From Halosaccharopolyspora lacisalsi (GTDB lineage Bacteria; Actinomycetota; Actinomycetes; Mycobacteriales; Pseudonocardiaceae): a stretch of DNA of 64,000 nucleotides. Position numbers and translations under genes: made by a program. The notes under the pieces were generated by a model. The model was given only the letters and a program-made list of their open reading frames with translations. It made no database searches and was not told the origin of the DNA. Shown one piece after another: positions 16,000-23,907 of this stretch (position 1 is its first letter; the number at the start of each line of letters is the position of its first letter). The stretch lies in the NCBI RefSeq assembly GCF_014137975.1, contig NZ_JACGWZ010000010.1, forward strand, positions 1-64,000, written 5' to 3'.

Positions 16000-17244
16000 A
16001 TGGTGCGGACGGGACTTCTGGACATCAGCCCGCTGCGAACGTCACCGGCGTTCCGCAGGCTCTGGATCGGGACGGTGGCGATCCGGTTCAGCGGACAGAT
16101 GGCCGTCGTTGCGGTGCTCTACCAGGTGTGGGAGCTGACGCAGAATCCGTTGTGGACAGGCATGATCGGTGTGGCGACGGCCACTCCGACGATCGTGCTT
16201 GGCCTCTACGGCGGAACGATCGCCGACATGTTCGATCGCCGTCGTGTGGTGCTGCTGACCAGCTTGGGGGCGATCGCCGCAGCGGTGTTGCTGGCCGTGC
16301 AGGCGGTAGCCGGGATCGAGTCCGCGCTCCTGGTGCTGGCACTGGTCGCCGCGCAGACGTCCTGCACCGCGCTGGGCTGGGCGTCGAGGCGGGTTTTCAC
16401 ACCCCGGTTGCTGCCGGAGTCCCAGGTCCCGGCCGGCGTGGCGCTCGACCTCCTCGCGTTCCAGGTGGCGATGCTGGGCGGCCCGGCGCTGGCCGGGGTG
16501 GTGCTGGCCGCCTGGGGTCCGAGCTGGGTCTACATCGTCGACGCCCTCGCGATTCTGCTTGCGCTCTACGGGGTGGCCCGGCTGCCCTCGATGCGCCCGA
16601 AGGACGGTTCGGCACGGGCAGGACTGCGCGCCACCGGGGAGGGACTCGTTTTCCTCTGGCGGCGTCCGGTACTGCGCGGGGTGCTGGCGAGCGACATGGC
16701 CGCGACCGTCCTGGCGATCCCGGTCGCCCTGTTCCCGATCATCAATCAGGAGCGCTTCGGTGGCGACCCGCACACCCTCGGACTGTTCCTCACCGCGGTC
16801 GCGGTCGGCGGCACGGCCTCCGGGTTATTGTCCGGCGCGGTCACCAGCGCCACCCGGCCCGGCGTGCTGATACTCGGCGCGGTCGGGGTCTGGGGGCTGG
16901 CCATGGCCGGTTTCGGTCTTTTCGACGGCCTCGCCGCCACACTGATGTGCCTGGCCATCGCGGGCGCCGCGGACAACGTGTCGGTGACATCGGGCGGAAC
17001 GCTTGTGCAACTGGAGACCCCCGACGGATTCCGCGGCCGGATCACCTCGGCCCAGTACGCGGTTGGTGCGGGTGCACCGGGAATCGGCGACGCGCGCGCC
17101 GGTCTCGTTGCCAGCCTGCTGTCTGCCTCGGCCACCGCCATCACCGGCGGACTGGCGTGCATGCTGGCGGTCGCAGTGATCGCGGGAACGCATCCCGCGC
17201 TGCGACGGTGGCGGCGTCAGGACCCCGTCAGCAGCGAAGTCTGA
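16000..17244 (+). CDS. MFS exporter (EntS / MFS_3 type)
   Basis: A 414-residue integral membrane protein with about 12 hydrophobic segments, beginning LLDISPLRTSPAFRRLWIGT. It has the loop motif GTIADMFDRRRVVLL near residues 69-83, as in EntS-like drug or siderophore exporters. ATG 16000 follows GAAGGAG. It probably exports the cluster's product and gives self-resistance, under the MarR-type protein encoded upstream. It converges with the aminotransferase gene, with only 4 nt between the stops. Confidence 0.85.
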   Translation: MVRTGLLDISPLRTSPAFRRLWIGTVAIRFSGQMAVVAVLYQVWELTQNPLWTGMIGVATATPTIVLGLYGGTIADMFDRRRVVLLTSLGAIAAAVLLAVQAVAGIESALLVLALVAAQTSCTALGWASRRVFTPRLLPESQVPAGVALDLLAFQVAMLGGPALAGVVLAAWGPSWVYIVDALAILLALYGVARLPSMRPKDGSARAGLRATGEGLVFLWRRPVLRGVLASDMAATVLAIPVALFPIINQERFGGDPHTLGLFLTAVAVGGTASGLLSGAVTSATRPGVLILGAVGVWGLAMAGFGLFDGLAATLMCLAIAGAADNVSVTSGGTLVQLETPDGFRGRITSAQYAVGAGAPGIGDARAGLVASLLSASATAITGGLACMLAVAVIAGTHPALRRWRRQDPVSSEV

Positions 17245-17248
17245 CGCA

Positions 17249-18439
17249 TCACGAGCTCAACATCGGCAAGTGCCGTCCGATCGCCTCCAGGCCGTCCCTG
17301 AGCACATCGTCCGGCCGCAACAGCGAGAGGCGGATGAAATTCGAGCTGCGGCTGGGGTGGTTCCAGTAGAAATGCCTTCCCGGGAGCACCGCAATACCGG
17401 TGCTCCTCAGCCCGTCAGACACTTCCAGGTCGCTCAGCCCTGAATTCTCGCAGTCGAGCCATGCGAGCGGCAGAACGACGGCGCCCCGTCCGGAGGCTGG
17501 CTGGTACTTGGTTCCGGCAAGCGCGGCATCTACTTGCGTCCGCCGCCTACGTGCCTCATCGAGAATGCATTTCTCGACACCTTCTTGGCGGGTGATGTGA
17601 AACAGCTCCGCGAAGAGCGACAAGGCGAATCCGCTCGAGCACAGGAAGATCTCCTCGTAGATCTGCCGCGTCAATGACGCCACCTCCGGGGAGTACGCGA
17701 GCAGGCTGGCCTTCATGTCATGCGTCGGCCATGTCTTTCCGGTGTCCTCAATGGTGAAGTACTTGACTCCGGAGGAACGCAGGATATCGTACTCATCGTA
17801 CGGTTCCTCTGCGTAGAACCTGAATGTCAGGTCCACCACGAGGAACCTGTCCAGCTTCGCGCACAGGGTGCACAGATCAGTGAACTCGGCACGACTCAGG
17901 CGAAATCCTGTGGGATTGTTCGGCGAAACCAGGAAAACGCATCCAACGCGATCCTCAATCACTCGTGCGCGAAGCCTGTCCAGATCGACGAACTCCGCCT
18001 CCGGAATGGGTGTGACGTGCACTCCGCGGCGCCGCATCATGAGATTTAGGTTGTCGAATGCGGGCGTGATGAGGCCGACGCGAACACCCTCTGATACCAG
18101 ATATGCGGACACGATGTCGATGGAGCTCGATGCGGTCGGCGAGATGGAGAAAGAGGTGGACTTGCGCAGTGCGTCGGAGCAGATGAGCCTGGCCAGCGCA
18201 TCTTTGAACTCGACCTCGAGATCTCGGATGTTCTTCGATGCTGTCTCCCGCCATATCTCCGTGAGACGTGACTCGACCGACGCGTACATTGCGGGCATTG
18301 GGTGGTAGGCGTGGCCATCCGCGAAGTTGAACTCTTCACCCAATCCAATCACTTCGTAGCGAGTCAAGCTTTCGCCCCATTCGGAGCGGAGCTGCACGGC
18401 GTCATCCATCTCTTCATGCTCCAACTGTGCGCTTCCCAT
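17249..18439 (-). CDS. PLP-dependent class I/II aminotransferase
   Basis: A 396-residue fold-type I PLP enzyme. VFLVSPNNPTGFRLS near residue 170 and VVDLTFRFYAEE near 201 match the cofactor pocket. Lys235 in IEDTGKTWP is the likely Schiff-base lysine (Lys243 is the alternative). A C-terminal arginine in SNFIRLSLLRP fits the substrate carboxylate clamp. It resembles aminotransferases of amino-acid-modifying clusters. Given the ketoarginine methyltransferase nearby, deamination or reamination of an arginine derivative is plausible. It is transcribed away from the rest of the operons, and the IS sits 31 bp upstream of its start, so the IS may have separated it from its original promoter. Confidence 0.8.
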   Translation of the reverse strand: MGSAQLEHEEMDDAVQLRSEWGESLTRYEVIGLGEEFNFADGHAYHPMPAMYASVESRLTEIWRETASKNIRDLEVEFKDALARLICSDALRKSTSFSISPTASSSIDIVSAYLVSEGVRVGLITPAFDNLNLMMRRRGVHVTPIPEAEFVDLDRLRARVIEDRVGCVFLVSPNNPTGFRLSRAEFTDLCTLCAKLDRFLVVDLTFRFYAEEPYDEYDILRSSGVKYFTIEDTGKTWPTHDMKASLLAYSPEVASLTRQIYEEIFLCSSGFALSLFAELFHITRQEGVEKCILDEARRRRTQVDAALAGTKYQPASGRGAVVLPLAWLDCENSGLSDLEVSDGLRSTGIAVLPGRHFYWNHPSRSSNFIRLSLLRPDDVLRDGLEAIGRHLPMLSS

Positions 18440-18469
18440 CAGTCATTCCCGTGAAAGGTTGACGGGTAG

Positions 18470-19411
18470 TGAGGTGATCTCAACGGTGGGTGCTGGCGTA
18501 GTTTCTGGAGAGGAGGTAGGCGCAGAGCCCCTGGTAAGACTGGTCTTGCTACAGCACGAAGTCCGCCGTGGAGGCTCTGCGTGATTACTCATCGTGCCAC
18601 ATTGGATGTGTCTGTCGAGGTGGCCCAGTACGTGGCCTGGTTGCTGTTCGCCGAACGCTGCCGCCGCGGTACGCGGGCGTTAACGTGCTTCTGGCAGGCA
18701 GTGCTGGGATTGCGCTGGTTCCGCGACCGCCTGGCCCCAGCCCGACTCGGCCGTGATCACGGAGTCTCACGAGCGACGAGTTATCGCTACCTGGATGAGG
18801 TCATCACGGTGCTGGCCGCCGAGGCTCCGGACGTGCACCAAGCCCTGCAACGTGCCCAAGACCAGGAGCTGGAGTATGTGATCGGAGGACGGCAGTGTGC
18901 TTTCGTCCGACCGTATGAGCGAGAAAACCACCAGCGCACACGGCTATACGATCGACTTGTGGTACTCGGGCAAAGCCGGCGAGCACGGCGAGAACATTCA
19001 GGCGCTGTCCGCCCCGACCGGGACCCCGCTGTGGACCTCGGACGTCGAACCCGGCTCAACTCACGACATGAGCTGCGCCCGCCAGCACGTGCTCGGGGCT
19101 TGCTATGCCACCGCGTCCCAGGGGCTGCCGACCCTGGCCGACAGCGGCTATGAAAGAGCCGGCATCGGGGTACACACACCGGTCAAACAGCCCGCCGGCA
19201 CCCAACGGCTGGACCCGGACAACCGGACCTACAACGCTCTGTTGCGGAGTCTGCGCGGCCTCGGTGAACGCGGATTCGCCCTGCTCACCCAACGCTGGCA
19301 GACCCTGCAACATCTCACCGCCAGCCCCGCAAAATCGGCGACATCGTCGCAGCCGCTCTCACCCTGACCCACTACGAACACGGCATCATCTAACTCGCTG
19401 AGATCACCTCA
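18470..19411 (+). mobile_element. Degenerate IS element, IS5-superfamily-like
   Basis: Perfect 13-bp terminal inverted repeats TGAGGTGATCTCA (18470-18482) and TGAGATCACCTCA (19399-19411) bound a 942-bp element with one transposase gene. No clear target duplication is seen. A 39-bp piece of the same right end, inverted, lies at 28578-28616, so the biosynthetic genes between 19412 and 28577 are bracketed by inward-facing right ends. Confidence 0.85.
18581..19393 (+). pseudogene. Frameshifted DDE transposase
   Basis: Reading starts at GTG 18581 (MITHRATLDVSVEVAQYVAW) through ALTCFWQAVLGLRWFRDRLA and the HTH LGRDHGVSRATSYRYLDEVI. The frame must shift near 18883 to continue as SSDRMSEKTTSAHGYTIDLW then YSGKAGEHGENIQALSAPTG. 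It must shift again near 19330 to reach the natural end (THYEHGII, TAA). This matches the DDE_Tnp_4-like transposases common in actinomycetes. Two frameshifts, the first next to the expected first catalytic Asp, make it inactive. Confidence 0.85.
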
Positions 19412-19568
19412 GTGGACGAGGGAGATTTCCAGCCGAAAAATCCGAGGATCCGCGTGACGCGGCTTCGCGAATTTTCACGTGATTAACTGGTCGCTGATGC
19501 TAGGGAAACTCCTGGAACGAATCAAGCCTTGCTGGCGACTCGGTGTCGCGGGTGCGCGTGCTCGGATG

Positions 19569-19661
19569 TGTCCGGATCCGGACAGGCAGGAACTGGACAG
19601 TGGCCTGGCCTTGTTCTGTCACAGGTTGTGAACAATCATCGACTCCGTGCACGCAGAAACT
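19569..19661 (+). promoter_or_regulatory. Duplicated upstream module, copy A
   Basis: A 93-bp sequence starting with the perfect 16-bp palindrome TGTCCGGATCCGGACA (19569-19584) and ending ACGCAGAAACT. It has an inner TTGTTC-13 nt-GAACAA inverted repeat. It is largely identical to copy B at 23404-23495 and lies 40 nt before the first ATP-grasp gene. I infer a shared promoter or activator-binding site. Confidence 0.7.
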
Positions 19662-19700
19662 CACAAGGCCACTCCCAGCGACCAGTGAAGGAACTGTGCC

Positions 19701-20936
19701 GTGAGAATCGCAGTCGTCGACGGCTTCTCGATGTCCCCGGTCCTCGTGCAGGAGCTCGCGCAGCGCGGTGCGGAATGCGTCCACGTGTGCACCAGACCGA
19801 ACTTTAGCGAGTTCCACACCCGCAGCTTCGACCCGACCGTCTACGCGGCCGACCTCGGCTACGCCGGCGACGCGCCGGCCGCGGCCGAGGCCGTGCGCGC
19901 CCTCGGCGTCGACGCGGTCATCCCCGGCGCCGAGTCTGGCGTGATCCTCGCGGACAAGATCGCCGAAGCGCTGGGGCTGGTGGGCAACGGCATCACCCGG
20001 TCGCACGCCCGGCGCGACAAGGTGGCGATGGCGAAGGTGGTTCACGACACCGGTCTCGCGGCGCCGTCGGGGAGGCTCGTGTCATCCGCCGGTGAGGCCG
20101 CGGAATGGTTCGCCGCCAACGGTTCCCGGCCTGTGGTGGTCAAACCGCTCGCCAGCGCGGGGACCGACGGCGTGCGCGTCTGCCGCACGGCCGAGCAGGC
20201 CCGCCACGCCTGCGAGAACGTCCTCGGCCACGTCGACCTGCTCGGTGCCACCAATCACCGTGCCCTGGTGCAGGACTACCTGGACGGCGACGAGTACATC
20301 GTGAACACGGTGACTCTGGGCGGGGTGCACAAAGTGGTCGAAGTCTGGAGGTGCACGAAGTACCAGGACCAGGCCGGCTCGCCGATCTACGACCACCACC
20401 AGGCCGTGCCGCGTGGCGACGCCGTCGGCGAAGCCGTTGTTGCGTACACGAAGCAAGCCATCACCGCGCTCGGCATCGAGCACGGCGCCGGTCACAGCGA
20501 AGTGATGATGACATCCACCGGCCCGGTGCTCGTCGAGACCGGTGCCAGGTTGATGGGAACGGTCCTGCCTTGGGTGCACGCCAAGTACTCCGGCAGTTCA
20601 CATGTGCATCTCTACGCGACCGCCCTCACTGATCCGGACGCGTTCCTCGCATTCGACGACGAAGCCGTCCGGTGGTCACACGTGCTCCGGCAGGTCTACC
20701 TGTTCAACAACCGGGCCGGGGTGGCGGAGCCGGACGACTGGCAGGAAAGCCTGCGATCGCTGGACACCTTCGTCGCGCTGAGCACAAACATCACACCGGG
20801 CGCACCGGTGCCGCAGACCGTCGACCTGGTCAGCATCCCCGGCCACGTCTACCTCGCCGCTGATTCGCTCAAGGACATCGAGCGCGACCACGCCGAGATC
20901 CGAGCCATGGAGTCCGCCGGAATCTACGTCGGTTAG
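19701..20936 (+). CDS. ATP-grasp amino-acid/peptide ligase
   Basis: A 411-residue enzyme of the BacD/DdaF-like ATP-grasp group, which activates a carboxylate as acyl phosphate and joins it to an amine. The nucleotide-binding segment PVVVKPLASAGTDGV is near residues 143-157. The metal-binding end HSEVMMTSTGPVLVETGARL is near 265-284. The start is GTG 19701, with AAGGA upstream. It is the first gene after duplicated module A and is followed 32 nt later by a second, different ATP-grasp gene. Two ligases would allow two amide bonds. The substrates are not evident. Confidence 0.8.
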   Translation: MRIAVVDGFSMSPVLVQELAQRGAECVHVCTRPNFSEFHTRSFDPTVYAADLGYAGDAPAAAEAVRALGVDAVIPGAESGVILADKIAEALGLVGNGITRSHARRDKVAMAKVVHDTGLAAPSGRLVSSAGEAAEWFAANGSRPVVVKPLASAGTDGVRVCRTAEQARHACENVLGHVDLLGATNHRALVQDYLDGDEYIVNTVTLGGVHKVVEVWRCTKYQDQAGSPIYDHHQAVPRGDAVGEAVVAYTKQAITALGIEHGAGHSEVMMTSTGPVLVETGARLMGTVLPWVHAKYSGSSHVHLYATALTDPDAFLAFDDEAVRWSHVLRQVYLFNNRAGVAEPDDWQESLRSLDTFVALSTNITPGAPVPQTVDLVSIPGHVYLAADSLKDIERDHAEIRAMESAGIYVG

Positions 20937-20968
20937 CCGTCCAGGAAACCGCAGAAGGGAACCAACCC

Positions 20969-22363
20969 ATGCCCAGGCTCATCATCGGCAACCTCTTCAC
21001 CGACGAGACCGCCGGCGACCCGCGGCTCCTGCCCGCCGCATACCTGCAGAACGCCGCCCTCGGCGCGCAGATGGTGCTGTGGTTCGCCAAGGACAGCGAC
21101 GTCGTCCTGCTCCCCGCGATGCCCGAGGACGCGGTGCTCGACTACATCACCGGGATGACGGGCACCGATCGCTCGACTCTGCGGGTCGTCGTGCCTCCGC
21201 CGGGTGTGTCCGGCACGGGCCTGTTGACAGCGGACCGGTTGGCGAACAAGAGCTTCCGAGACGAACTGGCCGCGGCGCTGGACGGCGTGACCGTGGAGAA
21301 CGTGTTCCCGATGACCCCGGACGCCTCGGTGGCCACGCTGGCCACCGACCTCGGTCTGGAGGCCGCCCTGCCCGGCCACGCGTTCTTCAGCCAGGGCGGT
21401 AGCGTCTTCGTCAACAGCAAGGCCATTTTCCGCACCGTCGCCGCGGGCGCCGGCGTGCCGATCCCGGCCGGTGGCGTGTGCACCAACCAGACCGACGCAC
21501 ATCTCGCGATCTCCCGTCTGTTCGACCAAGGCCTGCCGGCGATGCTCAAGCGGGACTTCTCCAGCGGCGGCTTCGGCAACGAGGTCGTCAGCAGCGTGCC
21601 TGGCATCGAGCCGGTCGGAGCCGGCCGGACGGTGGTGCTGCCGGACAGCGCCGCGATCGAGGCCTACCTGCAGGAGCGGTGGGACTGGCTGTCCGTCGGC
21701 GGCCGGTACGCGGTGGTGGTCGAACGGTACGTCCAGGGCAGCCGGGCGATCTTCGCCGAGTTCCAGATCACCGACCGCGGTCCCGTCTTCCTCGAACAGG
21801 GCGCGCTGTACTTCGCCCCGGTGGCGGACGCGCAGGTCATCCCGGCGCCGGACCTCCCGCGCAGCGCGCTCACGCAACTGATCGCTTCCACGGTCCGGCT
21901 GTGTGAGGCCCTGCACGCGGTTGGCTACCGGGGGCCGATCTCCGCGGACGCCATTCTCGTCCCGGACGGCCAGGTCCTGTTCACCGAGTACAACGGCCGC
22001 ATCACTGGATCGACCCACGCCCACGCGGTCATCGGCAACGAGATCGTCGGACCGAACTTCGGCGAGTCCGTGGTGGTCGCGGAGTACATCCACTGGAAGG
22101 TGCCGTCCTTCCAGGCGGCCGTGCAACGGCTGACCGAATCCAGTCTCGCGTACGACCCGGCGACGAAAAGCGGTGTCGTGCTGACCAAGGCGCCCAGCCC
22201 GGACGGCACGGTCCGGTACTGCGCCATCGCCGAGAACCTCGTGGGCGCGGCCCAGCTGAAGGACAAGGTCGAGTCGTTGTTCACCGAAGCCCGGCCTGAC
22301 TCCGCCATCCCCGCGGGCCTCTCCGGCCCAGACCGCCATGGACCCCAAGAGGAGGAAGCATGA
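20969..22363 (+). CDS. PGM1-like peptide ligase (pre-ATP-grasp plus ATP-grasp)
   Basis: A 464-residue protein. The N-terminal part (MPRLIIGNLFTDETAGDPRL, MVLWFAKDSDVVLLP, LRVVVPP) matches the pre-ATP-grasp domain of PGM1-related ligases. The ATP-grasp core has PAMLKRDFSSGGFGNEVV near residues 190-207 and the metal-binding FTEYNGRITGS near 336-347 (E, N, R present). In pheganomycin biosynthesis PGM1 joins a guanidino amino acid to short peptides. With an amidinotransferase and arginine-modifying enzymes nearby, a similar coupling is inferred. It overlaps the radical SAM gene by ATGA. Confidence 0.75.
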   Translation: MPRLIIGNLFTDETAGDPRLLPAAYLQNAALGAQMVLWFAKDSDVVLLPAMPEDAVLDYITGMTGTDRSTLRVVVPPPGVSGTGLLTADRLANKSFRDELAAALDGVTVENVFPMTPDASVATLATDLGLEAALPGHAFFSQGGSVFVNSKAIFRTVAAGAGVPIPAGGVCTNQTDAHLAISRLFDQGLPAMLKRDFSSGGFGNEVVSSVPGIEPVGAGRTVVLPDSAAIEAYLQERWDWLSVGGRYAVVVERYVQGSRAIFAEFQITDRGPVFLEQGALYFAPVADAQVIPAPDLPRSALTQLIASTVRLCEALHAVGYRGPISADAILVPDGQVLFTEYNGRITGSTHAHAVIGNEIVGPNFGESVVVAEYIHWKVPSFQAAVQRLTESSLAYDPATKSGVVLTKAPSPDGTVRYCAIAENLVGAAQLKDKVESLFTEARPDSAIPAGLSGPDRHGPQEEEA

Positions 22364-23388
22364 CGTCAAGCATCATCGAGCAGGCGCGTCAGATCCGGAC
22401 CAAGAACTTCGGCGACGCGCTCTGCCTCCACTCCGTGATCTATCCGATCGACTTCTGCACATCGGGTTGCACGTACTGCGGGCTGAGCACGCTCCTCGCC
22501 AAGGAAGGCGCCCACGGCGTGCGGGGAGGGATGCGGCCGGAGACGTTCGACTGGCTCATCCGCGAGCTGGCCGACACCGGTTACCAGGTCCACGAGCTGG
22601 TGTTCGGCACGGTCGCCGAGAACCAGGACCTGCTCACCAAACGGGTTGTCCGCTGGGTGGAACGAGCGCGGGCCGCTCATCCGGAGAGCTACCTGATCGT
22701 CAACTGCGACACACTGCACCCGGACGGCTACCGGCGCCTCAAGGAGGTGGGCGCCGACGCCGTCTGGACCTTCATGGAGGTCATGTCGCCCGACATCTAC
22801 GCCCAGAAGCACCGCTCAGGGCTAAAGGCGGACCAGGCGCAGCGCCTGGAGGCACCGCAGCGGATCCGCGATGCGGGCATGGCCGTCGGCAACGCGCTGC
22901 TCTGGGGCCTGGCGCCTGACTGGAAGGCGGAGTTCGAGCAGTTCGTGGCGTGGTCGAAGGAGGTCGGCGGCTTCGACTTCGTGGCCACCCCGGTCCAGCA
23001 GACGATCACCCTTCCGGCGGGATCCTCGGCGCCCGAGGGGTTCGACATCGACCCACCACTCACGGTCTCTCTCGAGATGTACCTCGAGATCTGCGCCAAC
23101 CTGCGGCTTGCCTTCCCCGACGCCCACCTGGTGGCCAACACCCGGCTGGACCCCGGCTTCGTCTACGGCAAGGTCTCCGAGATCACCGACATGTGCAACG
23201 GCTACGTGTGGACCGGCGCCCGGTCGCACCCCGCCCGGGAGCTTGTGGAGATCGGCCACGTCCAGTCGGACACCACCCAGATGAACTTCTACAACCCTGG
23301 TGCCGAAACCGCCGGCATCCAGCAGACCTGCCCGCCGGGGGTGACCGTCGATCTCCGCTTTGGCGGCCGGAACAACCCCGTTGGCTAG
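22360..23388 (+). CDS. Radical SAM enzyme, BioB/ThiH/HydG-like
   Basis: A 342-residue radical SAM protein with the cluster-binding CTSGCTYC motif (Cys33, Cys37, Cys40) followed by GLS, as in biotin synthase and ThiH/HydG. TIM-barrel segments include VHELVFGTVAENQDL, AVWTFMEVMSPDIY and VGNALLWGL. The C-terminal part (MNFYNPGAETAGIQQTCPPG) is unlike standard BioB. ThiH and HydG cleave tyrosine side chains, while others of this superfamily methylate, rearrange or insert sulfur. Which reaction applies here is unknown. The start overlaps the PGM1-like stop, so the two are translationally coupled. Confidence 0.8.
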   Translation: MTSSIIEQARQIRTKNFGDALCLHSVIYPIDFCTSGCTYCGLSTLLAKEGAHGVRGGMRPETFDWLIRELADTGYQVHELVFGTVAENQDLLTKRVVRWVERARAAHPESYLIVNCDTLHPDGYRRLKEVGADAVWTFMEVMSPDIYAQKHRSGLKADQAQRLEAPQRIRDAGMAVGNALLWGLAPDWKAEFEQFVAWSKEVGGFDFVATPVQQTITLPAGSSAPEGFDIDPPLTVSLEMYLEICANLRLAFPDAHLVANTRLDPGFVYGKVSEITDMCNGYVWTGARSHPARELVEIGHVQSDTTQMNFYNPGAETAGIQQTCPPGVTVDLRFGGRNNPVG

Positions 23389-23403
23389 CGCGACGGAGCG
23401 AGC

Positions 23404-23495
23404 TGTCCGGATCCGGACAGGCAGGAACCGGACAGTGTCCTGGCCTTGATGTTCCACACGTTCTGAACAACCATCGATTCCAGTACGCAGAAACT
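23404..23495 (+). promoter_or_regulatory. Duplicated upstream module, copy B
   Basis: A 92-bp near copy of module A: the same 16-bp palindrome TGTCCGGATCCGGACA (23404-23419), then GGCAGGAA and, after one variable base, the shared word GGACAGTG, ending ACGCAGAAACT. It differs mainly in the centre (TGTTC-10 nt-GAACA). It starts 15 nt after the radical SAM stop and 29 nt before the candidate peptide gene, so it probably opens the second operon. Confidence 0.7.
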
Positions 23496-23524
23496 GTCTG
23501 CGAAGTCCATTCGGGAGAATTTCC

Positions 23525-23587
23525 ATGACGCGCGTTTCTTGTGCTGTGCTGACCTTCAACTGCACGCCCGGCATCATCTGGCCGTAA
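23525..23587 (+). CDS. Candidate 20-residue peptide gene
   Basis: A short frame encodes MTRVSCAVLTFNCTPGIIWP and ends in TAA. GGGAG lies 7 nt before the ATG, a better ribosome site than most genes here. It is the first possible gene after regulatory module B and sits between a radical SAM/PGM1-like ligase pair and the arginine-modifying operon. PGM1-type ligases can use ribosomal peptides, so a precursor peptide is an attractive idea. It could instead be a regulatory leader peptide or a chance frame. Cys6, Cys13 and a Pro-rich C-terminus are the only notable features. Confidence 0.4.
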   Translation: MTRVSCAVLTFNCTPGIIWP

Positions 23588-23618
23588 GGGAATCCGGAGA
23601 CGGAAACAGGACCGGTAA

Positions 23619-23903
23619 ATGCCAACAGTTGAATTCTTCGGCATGGACAACGACAAACAGGAGAAACTCGAGCGGTACCTACTCGAAGAGCTCTCCCAGG
23701 ACGACTTCCGAGACGACTGCGTGTTCGTTAGGGCTGCTCGATCCCAGGTCGTCGACCGGCAGGGCCGGTCCCACCCGTTCGTTCGCGTGAGCACCCGTTC
23801 GGCCGACCGAGCCGAACGATTTCGTCGAATACTTCAAGGAAACTGCGATCTCGAGGTCGTGCGGATTGACTTCCATCCACGCTCGAGCACTATCGGAGGG
23901 TGA
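23619..23903 (+). CDS. Small conserved-looking protein, tautomerase/DUF1904-like appearance
   Basis: A 94-residue protein starting MPTVEFFGMDNDKQEKLERY. Pro after Met followed by a beta-strand, a helix and a second strand (DDCVFVRAARSQ) recall small tautomerase-superfamily or DUF1904 proteins, but I cannot confirm the family. AGGA lies 9 nt upstream. It is separated from the methyltransferase start by 4 nt, and GGAGG near its stop serves that gene, so it belongs to the same operon. It may be an accessory or isomerase step in the pathway. Confidence 0.65.
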   Translation: MPTVEFFGMDNDKQEKLERYLLEELSQDDFRDDCVFVRAARSQVVDRQGRSHPFVRVSTRSADRAERFRRILQGNCDLEVVRIDFHPRSSTIGG

Positions 23904-23907
23904 TTCG

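Noticed and set aside
19569-19661. Canonical StrR binding site in module A
   Set aside because: I looked for the GTTCGACTG-N11-CAGTCGAAC pattern and did not find it in either copy; only the weaker claim of a shared regulatory module is kept.
22822-23625. Minus-strand frame over the radical SAM gene
   Set aside because: Shadow of the well-supported radical SAM gene and of regulatory module B.
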